Source of the DNA: Sabulitectum sp964604135
GTDB taxonomy: Bacteria > Fermentibacterota > Fermentibacteria > Fermentibacterales > JCC-6
Assembly: GCA_964604135.1 (NCBI GenBank)
Contig: CAZRXU010000002.1
Coordinates: 1-64,000, forward strand
Length of the DNA: 64,000 nt
Reading direction: 5' to 3'
Made by a program: the position numbers and the translations under genes. Positions 41,806 to 51,639 of the stretch are shown here, piece by piece. The notes under the pieces were generated by a model. That model made no database searches. It saw nothing but the letters and a program-made list of their open reading frames with translations, and was not told the DNA's origin. Position 1 is the first letter of the stretch. Each line of letters starts with the position of its first letter.

Positions 41806-44142
41806 TTATTCGATAACAAGCTCCGGGGCCAGATACAGAGGTCCTTCAATGTTGACGAAAGGGTCTTGCGTTACAGCTTCCAGTGTTCCAAGCGCAGAAA
41901 GACCTCCCAGGGGAAAACTGATAGAGCCCAGCCCTGTAAGCTTAGGGAACACAACGATATCAGGGTTGCCATTGATGTCAGCAAGCCTTGCAGCGTGGGC
42001 AACCGCGTCCATTACGCCTCCGTTGTAGTCAACCAGGCCGAGTTCAAGAGCATCGGCACCGGACCACACCCTGCCCTGACCTATAGCATCTATCTCATCA
42101 AAGGTTTTGTTTCTGCCACGGGCAACTGTGGAAACGAACAGGTTGTAGCCTTCGCGCATGGCATCGAACTGACTTTCGCGCTGTTCTGCCGTGCACGGTT
42201 CAAAGATATTGCCCGGGACTCCAGCGGGCTGAATTTCAACTTTCTCTACATTTACGCCTATTCTGCTGAGCAAATCTCCGAACACGAATTTACCGCTGAT
42301 GATTCCAATGGATCCGGTTACAGTGAATTTATCTGCAAAAATCGCGTCTGCCCCGCAGGCAATGTAGTAACCTCCGCTTGCAGCAGCACTGCCCATGCTT
42401 ACCACTACAGGCATTCTTTCCCTGATGTTTTCCACTGTGTGGTTAATATCATCGCTTGCCATGGCATCGCCGCCACCGGAGTTGATCCTAAGAACAACAG
42501 CTTTGACTCCCGGTGTGTTTGCGGCCTGTTCCAGCATTCCTGTGACAGTTTCACTGCCCATGGTACGACCGAGAATAGATGTGCCGCTGTGCCCGTTAAT
42601 AATATTCCCGTCGGCGACTACAACTGCAATGCGGGGGTCGAACCCCCAGTTGGAAGAGGCCTCGGGCAGGTCGTTGTAGAAATCAGTACTCATTGTTGTT
42701 ACAGAACAGTTCAACTCATGGCCTACATAGCTTTCAAATTGATCTCTGTACAGCAGTGTGTCTACAAGGCCTGTAATAACCATAGATTCACCGGCAAATG
42801 CAGACCGGGAAAACAGAACACTCATCTGAGCCGGTTCAAACCCTCTTCCTTCAGTAACTCCTCTGATAAATTCTGTTTTGTATGATTCCAGCATGGCTGT
42901 GGTCGCCTCTATCTGGGCATCTGATATACCATGCTCTGTAATCATATCACTGAAACTTTTGTAGGCACCTATGTGCATGAGGTCGGGGTAAATACCTATG
43001 TTGTCAAGCAGACCCCTGATAAAGAAAGTGTAGCTGGTGAAACCGCTAATGGAAACCTGACCCGCTTTGTGCATACAGATGGTTCTGGCCGCTGCTGCAG
43101 TGTAGTACGAGCTGTTCCCGGAGTTGTTCATATAGGCGAACACAGGTTTTCCAAGTGAACGGTAATCGACCATTATACTTCTGAGTTCTTCGGACTGCGC
43201 TGCACTCAGGGAGTAGCCGGAAAAATCTATAAGAAGCCCTTTTACCCTGGAGTCGTGAGCACCGGATGCAAGAGCTGCCATCTGTTCGGTGAAGCAGGAA
43301 ACCCTGGGGCCCAGAAAGGCACGGCCTGGAAGCTCGTTCCCGTTGTCTGCACTGTAGCTGAGGAACTTTGGCAGAGGTTCGATGATGCTTGGCTGGGAAT
43401 GCTCGTTAAGGATAATTCCGGTAGTTGCACTAAGGTAATCACCGTCGTGAATATCGGCTCCGGCGGTTATACCCGCCTTTCCGAAATCAAGCTGTATACC
43501 TGCTGTCAGCACCTGATCTTCGCCGTAAGCGCATCTGAATGTTAGGCCGTCTATTGCCCGAAGTTCCGCGCCCGCCGACCACCGGTTGTCAATGATTCCC
43601 GATGCAAACCTGTAGTCGCCGGTCAAAGTAACTGTTTCATCGCCCAGAGGGCGAAGAGCAACGCCTGCAATGTAGCAGCCGTCGATGTCTCCTGTGGATG
43701 TTCGGGCAGTTGCCCCGATGCCTATGTGGTCGTCCGGTCTGATGTTAATACCCAGTGTGAGGAATTTCTCACCGGCCTGAGGGTGGTTTTTCACTGTGGG
43801 GTCGTACCATGTGAATCCAAGCCCTGCCGAGAAGGCGTTACCGAACTGGTAGGCTCCTGATGTAGTAAACCGTCTCAGGCTCTGATTGTCTTCCCACCAT
43901 CCGGCAAAACCGCCTGATCTGTCTTCTATTGAAAATCGGTCAATGTGTTCAAATGTACTGTCGCTGAATACAGCTCCTGCCCTGAAACGAGTTCCGTTGA
44001 GCCAGCTAGTTCCAGCCGGGTTGATCAGCAGAGTGTTGCCTGCTTCGGGATATGCCGTCCACCAGAATGGTACAGAGGGACCGGGAGCCGGATCCATAGC
44101 CCAGGAGAAAAGGGCCAGGGCAACAAAAACGGAACCAACCAT
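41806..44142 (-). CDS. S49 signal-peptide-peptidase-type protein with N-terminal beta-rich extension
   Basis: This 778-residue protein has an N-terminal signal-like segment (MVGSVFVALALFSWAM). The next 240 residues are beta-rich and barrel-like (YPEAGNTLLINPAGTSW, AFSAGLGFTWYD, DHIGIGATARTSTGD, VTLTGDYRFASG). From about residue 290 a tandem S49 (SppA-type) region follows, with Lys395 in GAYKSF and Ser589 in GSAAASGGYY, the spacing expected of the SppA Ser-Lys dyad. SppA cleaves leftover signal peptides in the membrane. The start at 44142 has GGTGG upstream. It is not clear whether it acts in the periplasm or at the outer membrane. Confidence 0.85.
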   Translation of the reverse strand: MVGSVFVALALFSWAMDPAPGPSVPFWWTAYPEAGNTLLINPAGTSWLNGTRFRAGAVFSDSTFEHIDRFSIEDRSGGFAGWWEDNQSLRRFTTSGAYQFGNAFSAGLGFTWYDPTVKNHPQAGEKFLTLGINIRPDDHIGIGATARTSTGDIDGCYIAGVALRPLGDETVTLTGDYRFASGIIDNRWSAGAELRAIDGLTFRCAYGEDQVLTAGIQLDFGKAGITAGADIHDGDYLSATTGIILNEHSQPSIIEPLPKFLSYSADNGNELPGRAFLGPRVSCFTEQMAALASGAHDSRVKGLLIDFSGYSLSAAQSEELRSIMVDYRSLGKPVFAYMNNSGNSSYYTAAAARTICMHKAGQVSISGFTSYTFFIRGLLDNIGIYPDLMHIGAYKSFSDMITEHGISDAQIEATTAMLESYKTEFIRGVTEGRGFEPAQMSVLFSRSAFAGESMVITGLVDTLLYRDQFESYVGHELNCSVTTMSTDFYNDLPEASSNWGFDPRIAVVVADGNIINGHSGTSILGRTMGSETVTGMLEQAANTPGVKAVVLRINSGGGDAMASDDINHTVENIRERMPVVVSMGSAAASGGYYIACGADAIFADKFTVTGSIGIISGKFVFGDLLSRIGVNVEKVEIQPAGVPGNIFEPCTAEQRESQFDAMREGYNLFVSTVARGRNKTFDEIDAIGQGRVWSGADALELGLVDYNGGVMDAVAHAARLADINGNPDIVVFPKLTGLGSISFPLGGLSALGTLEAVTQDPFVNIEGPLYLAPELVIE

Positions 44143-44228
44143 AATACACCACCTTTCAATTGCAGACAATATACCTGTCCTGTACGCTATAACTTAGCAA
44201 ATCAGCAATGTGTAATGCAAAATACGGT

Positions 44229-45254
44229 TCAGAATGACCTTCCGAAGGCACTTTGAATCAACATACCCTCTTCACTCCAGGCAGCATCCAGCCGCATTTG
44301 TGCCGAAGAATTCAGCTTGATATCCAGCCCGCACCCACAGTCGGTGTGAAGTCTGTTAATGGTTAGTTCTGTGAATTCTTCTGCGGCTTCCCCTGCTTCT
44401 GCAAAAACCGTGGCACCAATTGTTAGTGCCTGATCACTTCCAGCCTTACCAAGTGTGAACAGATCCTGCCTTACTTCAAACTGGGAAAGGTTCCACACGG
44501 TACCGGTGAACCTGTAGTCTTTGTAGCCTCTGAAATTTTCGTTCTGGCCGATACCTGCCACATAGGGAACCGGTGCTTTCGCAGCGTTGAACTGCCGGTG
44601 AACTCTTGTACCGAGTGCAATTTCGCCGCCTGACCATGGTCTTACAGTACCTCTGACTTTACCTGAAAGACCGCTGTAAGACACATCTCCAGCTTGAAAG
44701 AAGCCCCCGGCGCAAAGAAGTATGTCTCCATTTACGGGAATAGCTGTGGTGTAGTCGATTCTTCCGCTGAGTCCTGTTGTCCAGGTTGAAGCGAAGTTCT
44801 CCTCTGAAAGGCTGCTCCACAGAACACTTTGTTCCCTGTTGAACACGGAAGAGTGCCGGACATCAAGACCTGCTGTAAAGGAAAAATGGCTGCCGGCTGG
44901 AGCGGTGAAGGTTACAAGCAGGTCTGCTTTTTCAAAATCCATTGTTGCAAAAGAGTCGGGATCTGTATTGTTTCCCCAGCCGTACCATTCTTTGCCGATA
45001 ACCTTTCTGTAACCGGGACTGATTGAAAGCAGTCCCGAGTGATACACTCTTAGCATCTCCGGCTGGAACTTTATTACTCCTGCGGTACCATAGTATGTGT
45101 TGACTGTGAATTGCCCCGGAGGGGAGGAGAGAGGAAAGACCAGGAACCCTCCGAAGATGAATCCTGATGAGGCGGAATACCCCAGTGTGGGCAGGGCGGA
45201 GAAAGCAAAAGCAGAGGCAACGAATAATGCCAGAATGGCTGTTGTTTTTTTCAT
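44229..45254 (-). CDS. Secreted outer-membrane beta-barrel-like protein
   Basis: This 341-residue protein has a signal peptide (MKKTTAILALFVASAFAFSA), many short amphipathic strands rich in Gly, Ser and aromatic residues, and a C-terminal phenylalanine (AFGRSF). It resembles the barrel protein at 4707 in style but not obviously in sequence. AGGGAAGAA precedes the ATG at 45254. It is followed by the S49 gene on the same strand after 86 bp. Function unknown. Confidence 0.72.
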   Translation of the reverse strand: MKKTTAILALFVASAFAFSALPTLGYSASSGFIFGGFLVFPLSSPPGQFTVNTYYGTAGVIKFQPEMLRVYHSGLLSISPGYRKVIGKEWYGWGNNTDPDSFATMDFEKADLLVTFTAPAGSHFSFTAGLDVRHSSVFNREQSVLWSSLSEENFASTWTTGLSGRIDYTTAIPVNGDILLCAGGFFQAGDVSYSGLSGKVRGTVRPWSGGEIALGTRVHRQFNAAKAPVPYVAGIGQNENFRGYKDYRFTGTVWNLSQFEVRQDLFTLGKAGSDQALTIGATVFAEAGEAAEEFTELTINRLHTDCGCGLDIKLNSSAQMRLDAAWSEEGMLIQSAFGRSF

Positions 45255-45319
45255 GTTCTTCCCTTTCCTGAAAGTATTTGTGAACATACTGTGTGTGTCT
45301 GCATCGGGGAAGAGTGAGT

Positions 45320-45347
45320 TTGTAACCGCACAGCAATGGATTATATT
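45320..45347 (+). promoter_or_regulatory. Possible promoter of the polysaccharide cluster
   Basis: TTGTAA (45320-45325) and TATATT (45342-45347) are 16 bp apart, in the divergent gap just before the glycosyltransferase gene. The predicted transcript starts about 45354, which leaves room for the TTG start at 45379 with its own ribosome site. Confidence 0.4.
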
Positions 45348-45378
45348 GACGCAAATTGTGAAAATGAGAGGGGAAGGT

Positions 45379-46086
45379 TTGGGAAAACCGCTTGTAGTAA
45401 TACCGACCTACAACGAGTATGAGAACATAGGAAAGATCATCCCCGAGCTGCTTGCGCTTCCCATTGAAGCAAGCATTCTTGTGGTTGATGATTCCAGCCC
45501 TGACGGTACAGGTGATGTGGTGCTTTCCTTCAGGGACACAGGCAGGGTTCATCTTCTCAGCAGGCCCCAGAAGAACGGTCTGGGGCAGGCTTATGTGGCA
45601 GGTTTTGCCTGGGCACTTGAGAGGCCGGAGTACGACCCTGTTATACAGATGGATGCGGATTTTTCCCACGACCCCCACGCCGTTCCGGAACTGGTGAAAC
45701 AGCTTGAAACACACGATTTTGTGATTGGGTCCAGATACATCAGCGGTGTTAACGTGGTGAACTGGCCTCTGCACCGGTTGATGCTTTCCTGGTTTGCAAG
45801 CAGGTATTCAAAGATAATTACAGGCCTTCCTGTTGAAGACGCAACAGGAGGATTCAAGGCTTTCAGAAGATCAACCCTGGAGAAACTGGACCTCTCTTCC
45901 ATAAGATCCGACGGGTACTCGTTTCAGATTGAGGTTACATACAAGCTGTACAAGGCTGGCTGTTCCATAAAAGAAGTTCCAATTGTATTCGTTGACAGGC
46001 ATTCCGGGACATCCAAGATGTCCCGATCCATAGTGTGGGAAGCGGCCTGGATGGTCTGGCACATTCGTTTCCCGCGGTTATTCTGA
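45379..46086 (+). CDS. Polyprenol monophosphomannose synthase (DPM1-like GT2)
   Basis: This 235-residue family-2 glycosyltransferase has PLVVIPTYNEYENIGKIIPE at its N-terminus, VVDDSSPDGTGDV, the DXD-like VIQMDADFSHDP and GSRYISGVNVVNWPLHRLM, all typical of dolichol/polyprenol-phosphate mannose synthases. It transfers mannose from GDP-mannose to a polyprenol phosphate at the inner membrane. The TTG at 45379 (GAGGGGAAGG upstream) gives the family's normal length; an ATG at 45364 is the main alternative. It is the first gene of a long cluster. Confidence 0.88.
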   Translation: MGKPLVVIPTYNEYENIGKIIPELLALPIEASILVVDDSSPDGTGDVVLSFRDTGRVHLLSRPQKNGLGQAYVAGFAWALERPEYDPVIQMDADFSHDPHAVPELVKQLETHDFVIGSRYISGVNVVNWPLHRLMLSWFASRYSKIITGLPVEDATGGFKAFRRSTLEKLDLSSIRSDGYSFQIEVTYKLYKAGCSIKEVPIVFVDRHSGTSKMSRSIVWEAAWMVWHIRFPRLF

Positions 46087-46095
46087 GGGGATTAT

Positions 46096-48351
46096 ATGCA
46101 CGTCCTTTTAATGATTCTGCTGTCGGCTGTTCCCCAGTGGAAGCTGAGTACTTCGGTGTCCTATGTTTACAATGTTAGTTCTGACCACGATAATGGCGTT
46201 TGGTGTGCTTCTTCGGGAGGTGTTTTTCACTACTCTCCGGAATCCGGAATCGGGGTTGTTTACTCCTGTCCTGATGACCTTTCAATTCCGGACTGCAGAG
46301 ACATTCTTCTTGACTCGGGTAACCGTTTGTGGATTGCCACCGGAGGTGACTATCTGGTAATGAAGAGTGGCGACATCTGGTCGAGTTACAGCAGTTTTGA
46401 GGGAGTTCCCGGTCAGGGTAGAATAAATGCTCTGGCAGAATCCGGGAACCATATATGGCTTGGCTGCAACGGCGGATTTGCCAGGGGAGATTCATCGGGT
46501 TTCGTTCCTGTCACAGCTGCCGGAGTGTTTAATCCAGAAGATGTATACTCGCTTGCAGATCGCAACGATACCCTGTGGGTCTGTACCGGCAGGGGTGTTT
46601 ATTCTCTGCCAACCGATTCACTTCATGACCCGTACAACCCGAATTCATGGAGTTTTTTCCAGGAAACGCAGGGGCTTCAGTTAAACCGTATCAGAACAGG
46701 CGAGCACCGTGTGTACGTGTGTGGAGCCAGCGGAGCCATGGAGCTGAAACCCGGGGTAGACTCATTTCAGTTTATAATTGACTACACAACTGTTTCAGAC
46801 AGCGCGATTGTTGATGTAATGGAAACCTCCCAGGGGCTTCTTGCTGCAGGTCATGGTGTTGTTTTCCGCCGGGAAGGTACCGTGTGGTCAAGGCTGGGGT
46901 CAGGTATTCCCATCTCCCAGTGGCCCACTGTTCTGTTTGAGGTTGCAGGCGGGATACACTGCGGTTTCAGTTTTGTTGACAATCTCATTGATATCAACAA
47001 TACCCAGACCGGCATGGGCTTTTTCTACCTCGATGGAAGCAAATGGAGTCATTTTGTTACCCCTGGTATGCAGTGCAAGAATACCCATCAGATGTTTTCC
47101 TGCGAAGATGGAAGAGTGTATGCGGGTACCCATGCCAGGGGAGTTCAGGCATACTACCCCGGTCACGGCTGGAGAAGTTTTGTTGAGCCTGATGGTATGC
47201 CGAATTCATTTCAAACCCTGTCTGTGGCTTCAGACCCCGAAAGGGGTGTATGGGCATCTTCTTACCACTTCGGTCTTTCGTGGATTCAAGACAACGGAAC
47301 ATACGAGAGTTCAGGTGATACAATTCTGACCTTCGTAAAAGATTCTCTGGCATGGTACAGCCCTGAGGCTACCATCATAGAGGCAGACATTCCCAACAAT
47401 CAGCCTGTTATGCTTGCGGCGCAGAACAACGGTATGTGGGCGGCTTTCCGCCAGTTTGATCCGGCGGGAGCTCCTGACGAACGAAGCGGAATTCTCGGGT
47501 TCAACGGCGACCCCATGGGAACAATGAACTGGGCTCCCCGTGTAGGCGGCAGCGGTATTGCTTCTGTTAATGTCCGATCGGTCTATCCTGCGTCGCAGGA
47601 CAGCCTGTGGGTGGCTTTTGAAACAGGTGGAGGCTGTCAGCTTCTTGTTCACTCCGGAAATCCATCTGACCGGTCACACGATTCGTGGTATCCAGGTTCA
47701 GGGCGGGCATTTTCCACTGCTTCAGGCCTTCCATCCGGAGAGGTTTTCTGTTTTCTGAAAGTTCCAGGTACTGGGCTACTTGCCGGAACAGCAGAAGGTT
47801 TGGCTCTGTGGACTGGCACAGGATTTACCCAGTATCAGAGCATTACTGAGCAGATTAAGACCATGTCTCTTGATGCCAGAGGAAGAATCTGGTGTTTGGG
47901 TGAAGCAGGGGTTTACAGGATTTCAGACGGTCAGGTAAGTGTTTACAACCAGTTGAACAGTGACTTTGTACAGTCACCTCAGTACCTGTGGGAGTATTCT
48001 ACCACAGATGCTGTTAACGGGGGAGTTTACTTTTCTTCAGCCGAGGGTCTGTGGCTTGTCAGTCAGAGCGGAGACACCGGTGCAGCTGGCAGCGGTGTGT
48101 CATTCTATCCTCAACCATTTGTTTGCGGGGAAGATCCGCTGAGATTGTGCGGTGTGGAAGAGGATAGTCCGGTAACGGTGGAGTTTTTCAGGCTGGATGG
48201 TTCACATACAGGAACTGTGAGCGCACAGTCTGTATCTGGCTGGATCTGGGATGGAAGTCTTGGTGGAAACAAAGTGGCCAGTGGGGTGTACATGGTTCTT
48301 GTTACCGTTAACGATGTTGTTTACCCGACAAGGATATCGGTGGTAAGATGA
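46096..48351 (+). CDS. PorZ-like secreted beta-propeller with C-terminal sorting domain
   Basis: This 751-residue protein has a short signal peptide and about a dozen two-component-regulator-propeller-type repeats (DILLDSGNRLWIATGG, ALAESGNHIWLGCNGG, SLDARGRIWCLGEAG) that form one or two propellers. A C-terminal beta domain of about 85 residues (VTVEFFRLDGSHTGTV, KVASGVYMVLVTVND, ending in ISVVR) is a type IX-like sorting domain. This is the architecture of PorZ in Porphyromonas, a T9SS component that binds A-LPS. It overlaps the next gene by 4 bp. GAGGGG lies before the ATG. Confidence 0.83.
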   Translation: MHVLLMILLSAVPQWKLSTSVSYVYNVSSDHDNGVWCASSGGVFHYSPESGIGVVYSCPDDLSIPDCRDILLDSGNRLWIATGGDYLVMKSGDIWSSYSSFEGVPGQGRINALAESGNHIWLGCNGGFARGDSSGFVPVTAAGVFNPEDVYSLADRNDTLWVCTGRGVYSLPTDSLHDPYNPNSWSFFQETQGLQLNRIRTGEHRVYVCGASGAMELKPGVDSFQFIIDYTTVSDSAIVDVMETSQGLLAAGHGVVFRREGTVWSRLGSGIPISQWPTVLFEVAGGIHCGFSFVDNLIDINNTQTGMGFFYLDGSKWSHFVTPGMQCKNTHQMFSCEDGRVYAGTHARGVQAYYPGHGWRSFVEPDGMPNSFQTLSVASDPERGVWASSYHFGLSWIQDNGTYESSGDTILTFVKDSLAWYSPEATIIEADIPNNQPVMLAAQNNGMWAAFRQFDPAGAPDERSGILGFNGDPMGTMNWAPRVGGSGIASVNVRSVYPASQDSLWVAFETGGGCQLLVHSGNPSDRSHDSWYPGSGRAFSTASGLPSGEVFCFLKVPGTGLLAGTAEGLALWTGTGFTQYQSITEQIKTMSLDARGRIWCLGEAGVYRISDGQVSVYNQLNSDFVQSPQYLWEYSTTDAVNGGVYFSSAEGLWLVSQSGDTGAAGSGVSFYPQPFVCGEDPLRLCGVEEDSPVTVEFFRLDGSHTGTVSAQSVSGWIWDGSLGGNKVASGVYMVLVTVNDVVYPTRISVVR

Positions 48352-49325
48352 GTATCAGAGTCAGAAGAGTTCTGAAGAAAGACAGAGCGGCCTGGGTGGC
48401 GTTTGTGGAAAGATCAAACAATGGAACAGTATTCCATTCACCGAGTTTTCTGGACTATCACCCTGAAGGCAGATTTGACAATCACCATCTTGTGGCGGAA
48501 AGCAGTTCCGGGAAAACAATGGCTTTTATTCCGGGAGCGGTTTCACAGTGGGATGACGGCCCGTGGTTCAGAAGCTATCCGGGAGCCTCCTACGGCGGTC
48601 CTGTTCTCGATGACAGTCTGGGTCTTGACAAGGTGGAGAAGCTTACGGATGCGCTTATAAAGTACTGCAGGCAGCAGGGCTTCAAAGGAATAGAGATGAC
48701 GCTTCCGCCTTTGCCCTATTTCAGACGGCCTCACAACTACATAGACTTTTCCCTTATCAAAAACGGTTTCAGCTACAGGAAAAGGGAACTTACTGCGGTT
48801 ATAGATCTCAGAAGGCTTGGCGAGGAAATAGACCTGGGTTTTAGTCAGTCGGCGAGAAGAGGGGTTCGCAAGGCTGTAAAATCAGGTTTACGCGTGGTGG
48901 AAGACAACGATTTTTCAAGGTTCTACCCTGTTCTTGAAAGCAACCTGAAACAAAGGCACAATGTAAAGCCCACCCACACACTGGAAGAGCTGAAACTTCT
49001 GGATGATCTTCTGGGTGCCGGCAGTGTAAAGCAGTTTATCTCTGTAGACGATTCCGGAGAAGTATACGCTGGAATGATAATGTTCCACTGTAACCCGAGA
49101 GTAACTCTCGCTTTTTATATATCCCACAATGAACAGCATCAGGCCCTCCGTCCTGTAAACATTGTTTATCGTGAAGTTATCAACTGGGCCAGAAAGATGG
49201 GATATCACTACCTCGATCTTGGAACCTACACACTGAACATGGAGGTCAACTACGGTCTGTGCAGGTTCAAGGAATCGTTTTCCGCAAGGGGGCAGTTCAG
49301 AAATACCTTCACAGGCAAGATCTGA
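48348..49325 (+). CDS. FemAB/GNAT-like acyl or aminoacyl transferase
   Basis: This 325-residue protein matches the FemAB-like/BioF2 acetyltransferase type found in polysaccharide clusters. Markers are VFHSPSFLDYH near the start, AGASYGGPVLDD-like PGASYGGPV, SQSARRGVRKAVKSGLRV and YHYLDLGTYTLNMEVNYGLC, then RFKESFSARG. It probably modifies a sugar or peptide group on the polymer by attaching an acyl or amino acid. Its ATG overlaps the preceding stop. The specific donor cannot be predicted. Confidence 0.82.
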   Translation: MSIRVRRVLKKDRAAWVAFVERSNNGTVFHSPSFLDYHPEGRFDNHHLVAESSSGKTMAFIPGAVSQWDDGPWFRSYPGASYGGPVLDDSLGLDKVEKLTDALIKYCRQQGFKGIEMTLPPLPYFRRPHNYIDFSLIKNGFSYRKRELTAVIDLRRLGEEIDLGFSQSARRGVRKAVKSGLRVVEDNDFSRFYPVLESNLKQRHNVKPTHTLEELKLLDDLLGAGSVKQFISVDDSGEVYAGMIMFHCNPRVTLAFYISHNEQHQALRPVNIVYREVINWARKMGYHYLDLGTYTLNMEVNYGLCRFKESFSARGQFRNTFTGKI

Positions 49326-49330
49326 TTTCC

Positions 49331-50569
49331 ATGGATTTTCGCACAATTGTTGCCTGGAGCGGTCTTCTGATCATGTTCTTCGGTGGTCGGCTGATGACAA
49401 CTGATATTGCAGCTCAGTATCAGGTAGCCGAGTCTGTTTATGGAACCAGAGATTTGTTTACCTCTGAGGACGGATGGCATGTGTCCGGTGTGAGATCTGA
49501 CAGCTATGTTCCCCATGCGCCGGGCTACTCTGTTGTTCTTCTGCCGTCGGCGGGAATAGGGCTGGTTCTGGGGCTGGCCGCAGGCAAAGTGGCGGCGGCT
49601 TTTGCAGGTGCTGTTGCAAGCGTATTTCTTGTTCTTTCTGTTAAGAAGCTGGCCGAGGGGTTTATGGGGCCTGTCGGTTTGAACAGATTTCTTGCGGTTA
49701 TGGTGGGTACCATGGCTCTTGTTTATGGCAGAATGCCCTACGATGTTACAACAGCAGCGGCCCTGGCTTTGTGGGGGGCATGGTTGATGCAGACAGACAG
49801 ATCGTTTGCAGCAGGTATTCTGCTGGGCGCAGCTCTTCTGGTACGTCCTGACTCAATTGTTCTTTTGCCGGTTTACTGGACAGAAAACAGAAACCCTGAG
49901 AAGTTCGCCTTCGCAGCGGCAGGGGCATTCCCTTTTGTTCTGGGGATTCTTGGATATAACTACTATCGTTTTGGATCCATACTTTCAGATGGACATTCTC
50001 AAGACCCCGCCATCGCACTGGACATGCTCAGCCGTGGAATCCCGGGGCTTCTTCTGAGCCCCGGCAAGGGGCTGTTCTGGTATGCTCCGCTTACCATACT
50101 GGCGATTTTTTACTGTGGAGACTGGCGGTTCTGGAGCCCTTTTGTTTTCTCTCTTGTTCTTCACGGGTTTCTTCATGATTGGACAGGGGGAACAGGTTGG
50201 GGGCCGAGATTTCTGTTTACGGCTTTGCCGGTTTTATTCATGCCGCTTTTGCGCCCGGGTACAGGCGGTAAGTTGTTCAAGGTGCTTGCCTGTGTTTCTA
50301 TTGTGATTACACTTGCCGCAGGCATTACCAGTACCAATGCCCTTGAACAGAGGCTGGGCGCCGACGAATTTGACTCACAGTCAAGGCAGGCTGTTGTGTG
50401 GAATCCACGCAGGTCACCGTTGCTGCACACACTGCTTCATCCCGATATTATTCACCCCGACCTGCTTGGATACCACGTAGCAGGAATACCCGGTGCGATT
50501 GCGCAACTGGCTGCAGGTGCTGCTCTGCTTCTGTACGCAGAGAAGGGGAAGGGGTGGAAGAAGGCATGA
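49331..50569 (+). CDS. Polytopic membrane protein, possible glycosyltransferase or polymerase
   Basis: This 412-residue protein has about nine to eleven hydrophobic segments. Motifs such as PHAPGYSVVLLPSAG in the first loop and RPDSIVLLPVYW resemble membrane glycosyltransferases of the PMT/GT39 type, which use polyprenol-linked sugars. The position next to a polyprenol-phosphate mannose synthase fits that role. A Wzy-like polymerase is the alternative. Overlaps the next gene by 4 bp. The ribosome site before ATG 49331 is weak. Confidence 0.68.
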   Translation: MDFRTIVAWSGLLIMFFGGRLMTTDIAAQYQVAESVYGTRDLFTSEDGWHVSGVRSDSYVPHAPGYSVVLLPSAGIGLVLGLAAGKVAAAFAGAVASVFLVLSVKKLAEGFMGPVGLNRFLAVMVGTMALVYGRMPYDVTTAAALALWGAWLMQTDRSFAAGILLGAALLVRPDSIVLLPVYWTENRNPEKFAFAAAGAFPFVLGILGYNYYRFGSILSDGHSQDPAIALDMLSRGIPGLLLSPGKGLFWYAPLTILAIFYCGDWRFWSPFVFSLVLHGFLHDWTGGTGWGPRFLFTALPVLFMPLLRPGTGGKLFKVLACVSIVITLAAGITSTNALEQRLGADEFDSQSRQAVVWNPRRSPLLHTLLHPDIIHPDLLGYHVAGIPGAIAQLAAGAALLLYAEKGKGWKKA

Positions 50570-51639
50570 AGATACTTCACCTGTCTCCGCAGAATTACAC
50601 GGGAATACTTACGCTTTTTGTTAAGGGACATCGTGCTCTGGGGCACGAAAGCAGGCTTGTTACCTTCTACAGAGCGAAGAATCGGTATCCGGAAGACATC
50701 TGTCTTAATCTGCCCTTCGTCGGACCGATGGAATGGTTGTGGAAGGTAAAGAGGCTTATACGAAGCGGCAGCCTTCGAGTGCCGTTCACCGGAACAACGC
50801 AGAGGATATTCTGGAAGCCTTCAAGGGCAGAGAGAATACTGATGCCTCTCCGTGATCTGCTGTGGTCCCCGTTTGTTAACAGAGCCTGCAGGAAGTACGG
50901 ATTTTCCGATTTTGACATACATGTTCTTGAAGGGGGAATGAGCTTTTTCAGAGACGGAAGAGATGTAAAGAAGCTCAGGGCCGCAGGGAAACACATAGTT
51001 TCAAACTACCACGGTCTTGATCTGCGGATGCGGGGAGCCATAAAACCGGTGTGGGACGCCACAGAGCTTCATACCACATGTGAATTCGATCTTTTCCAGA
51101 GGTACGAAGAGCTGGAGTACCTTTTTCTGCCCTTCGATACCGCCCTGGTTCCTCCCGCAGAGCCTTCGGGGAAAATTATTAAGATATGCCACGCTCCAAG
51201 AATAAGATCGGTTAAAGGAACAGACACAATTATCAGAATCGTGGAGAAGCTTTCTGAAACCCTGCCGGTGGAAATGGTTCTTATAGAAAACATGCCTCAC
51301 CAGGAGGCTCTGAGGTTGAAATCAAAGTGTCACATAGCTATAGACCAGATTGCCAGTGGAGATATGGGTTACGGTGTTAACTCGCTGGAGAGCCTGGCCA
51401 TGGGAGTTTGCACAGTTACCAATCTATCTGAGGCCTATCAGGAATTTATACCTGATCATCCATTTGCACTTGCAGAGCCCCACAATCTGGAAGCTGTTCT
51501 TCGCAGGCTGATTCTTGACGGGCAGCTGCGTGACAGATATGCCGCGTCTGGCCCGGTCTGGATAAGAAAAACGCACCACTGGAAAACTGTTGCCAGCCGG
51601 ATGCATGCGCGTTACGCCGAACTGGGGTGGGCTGAATAA
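50566..51639 (+). CDS. Glycosyltransferase, GT4-like
   Basis: This 357-residue protein begins MKILHLSPQNYTGILTLFVK, as in GT-B glycosyltransferases. Its C-terminal half has ICHAPRIRSVKGTDTIIRIV, LKSKCHIAIDQIASGDMGYG and GVNSLESLAMGVCTVTNLSE, like the sugar-nucleotide site of GT4 enzymes. The usual EX7E is partly preserved. It would extend a cell-surface polymer. Overlaps the preceding gene (ATGA) and the next by one base. Confidence 0.82.
   Translation: MKILHLSPQNYTGILTLFVKGHRALGHESRLVTFYRAKNRYPEDICLNLPFVGPMEWLWKVKRLIRSGSLRVPFTGTTQRIFWKPSRAERILMPLRDLLWSPFVNRACRKYGFSDFDIHVLEGGMSFFRDGRDVKKLRAAGKHIVSNYHGLDLRMRGAIKPVWDATELHTTCEFDLFQRYEELEYLFLPFDTALVPPAEPSGKIIKICHAPRIRSVKGTDTIIRIVEKLSETLPVEMVLIENMPHQEALRLKSKCHIAIDQIASGDMGYGVNSLESLAMGVCTVTNLSEAYQEFIPDHPFALAEPHNLEAVLRRLILDGQLRDRYAASGPVWIRKTHHWKTVASRMHARYAELGWAE

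Noticed and set aside
41776..42885. A 369-residue ORF antisense to the S49 gene
   Set aside because: It lies in the opposite strand of a clearly coding gene, has no ribosome binding site and shows no domain.
45097..45378. Long N-terminal extension of the mannose synthase ORF
   Set aside because: The extra residues overlap the divergent barrel gene and are unlike the family, which starts shortly before the IPTYNE motif.
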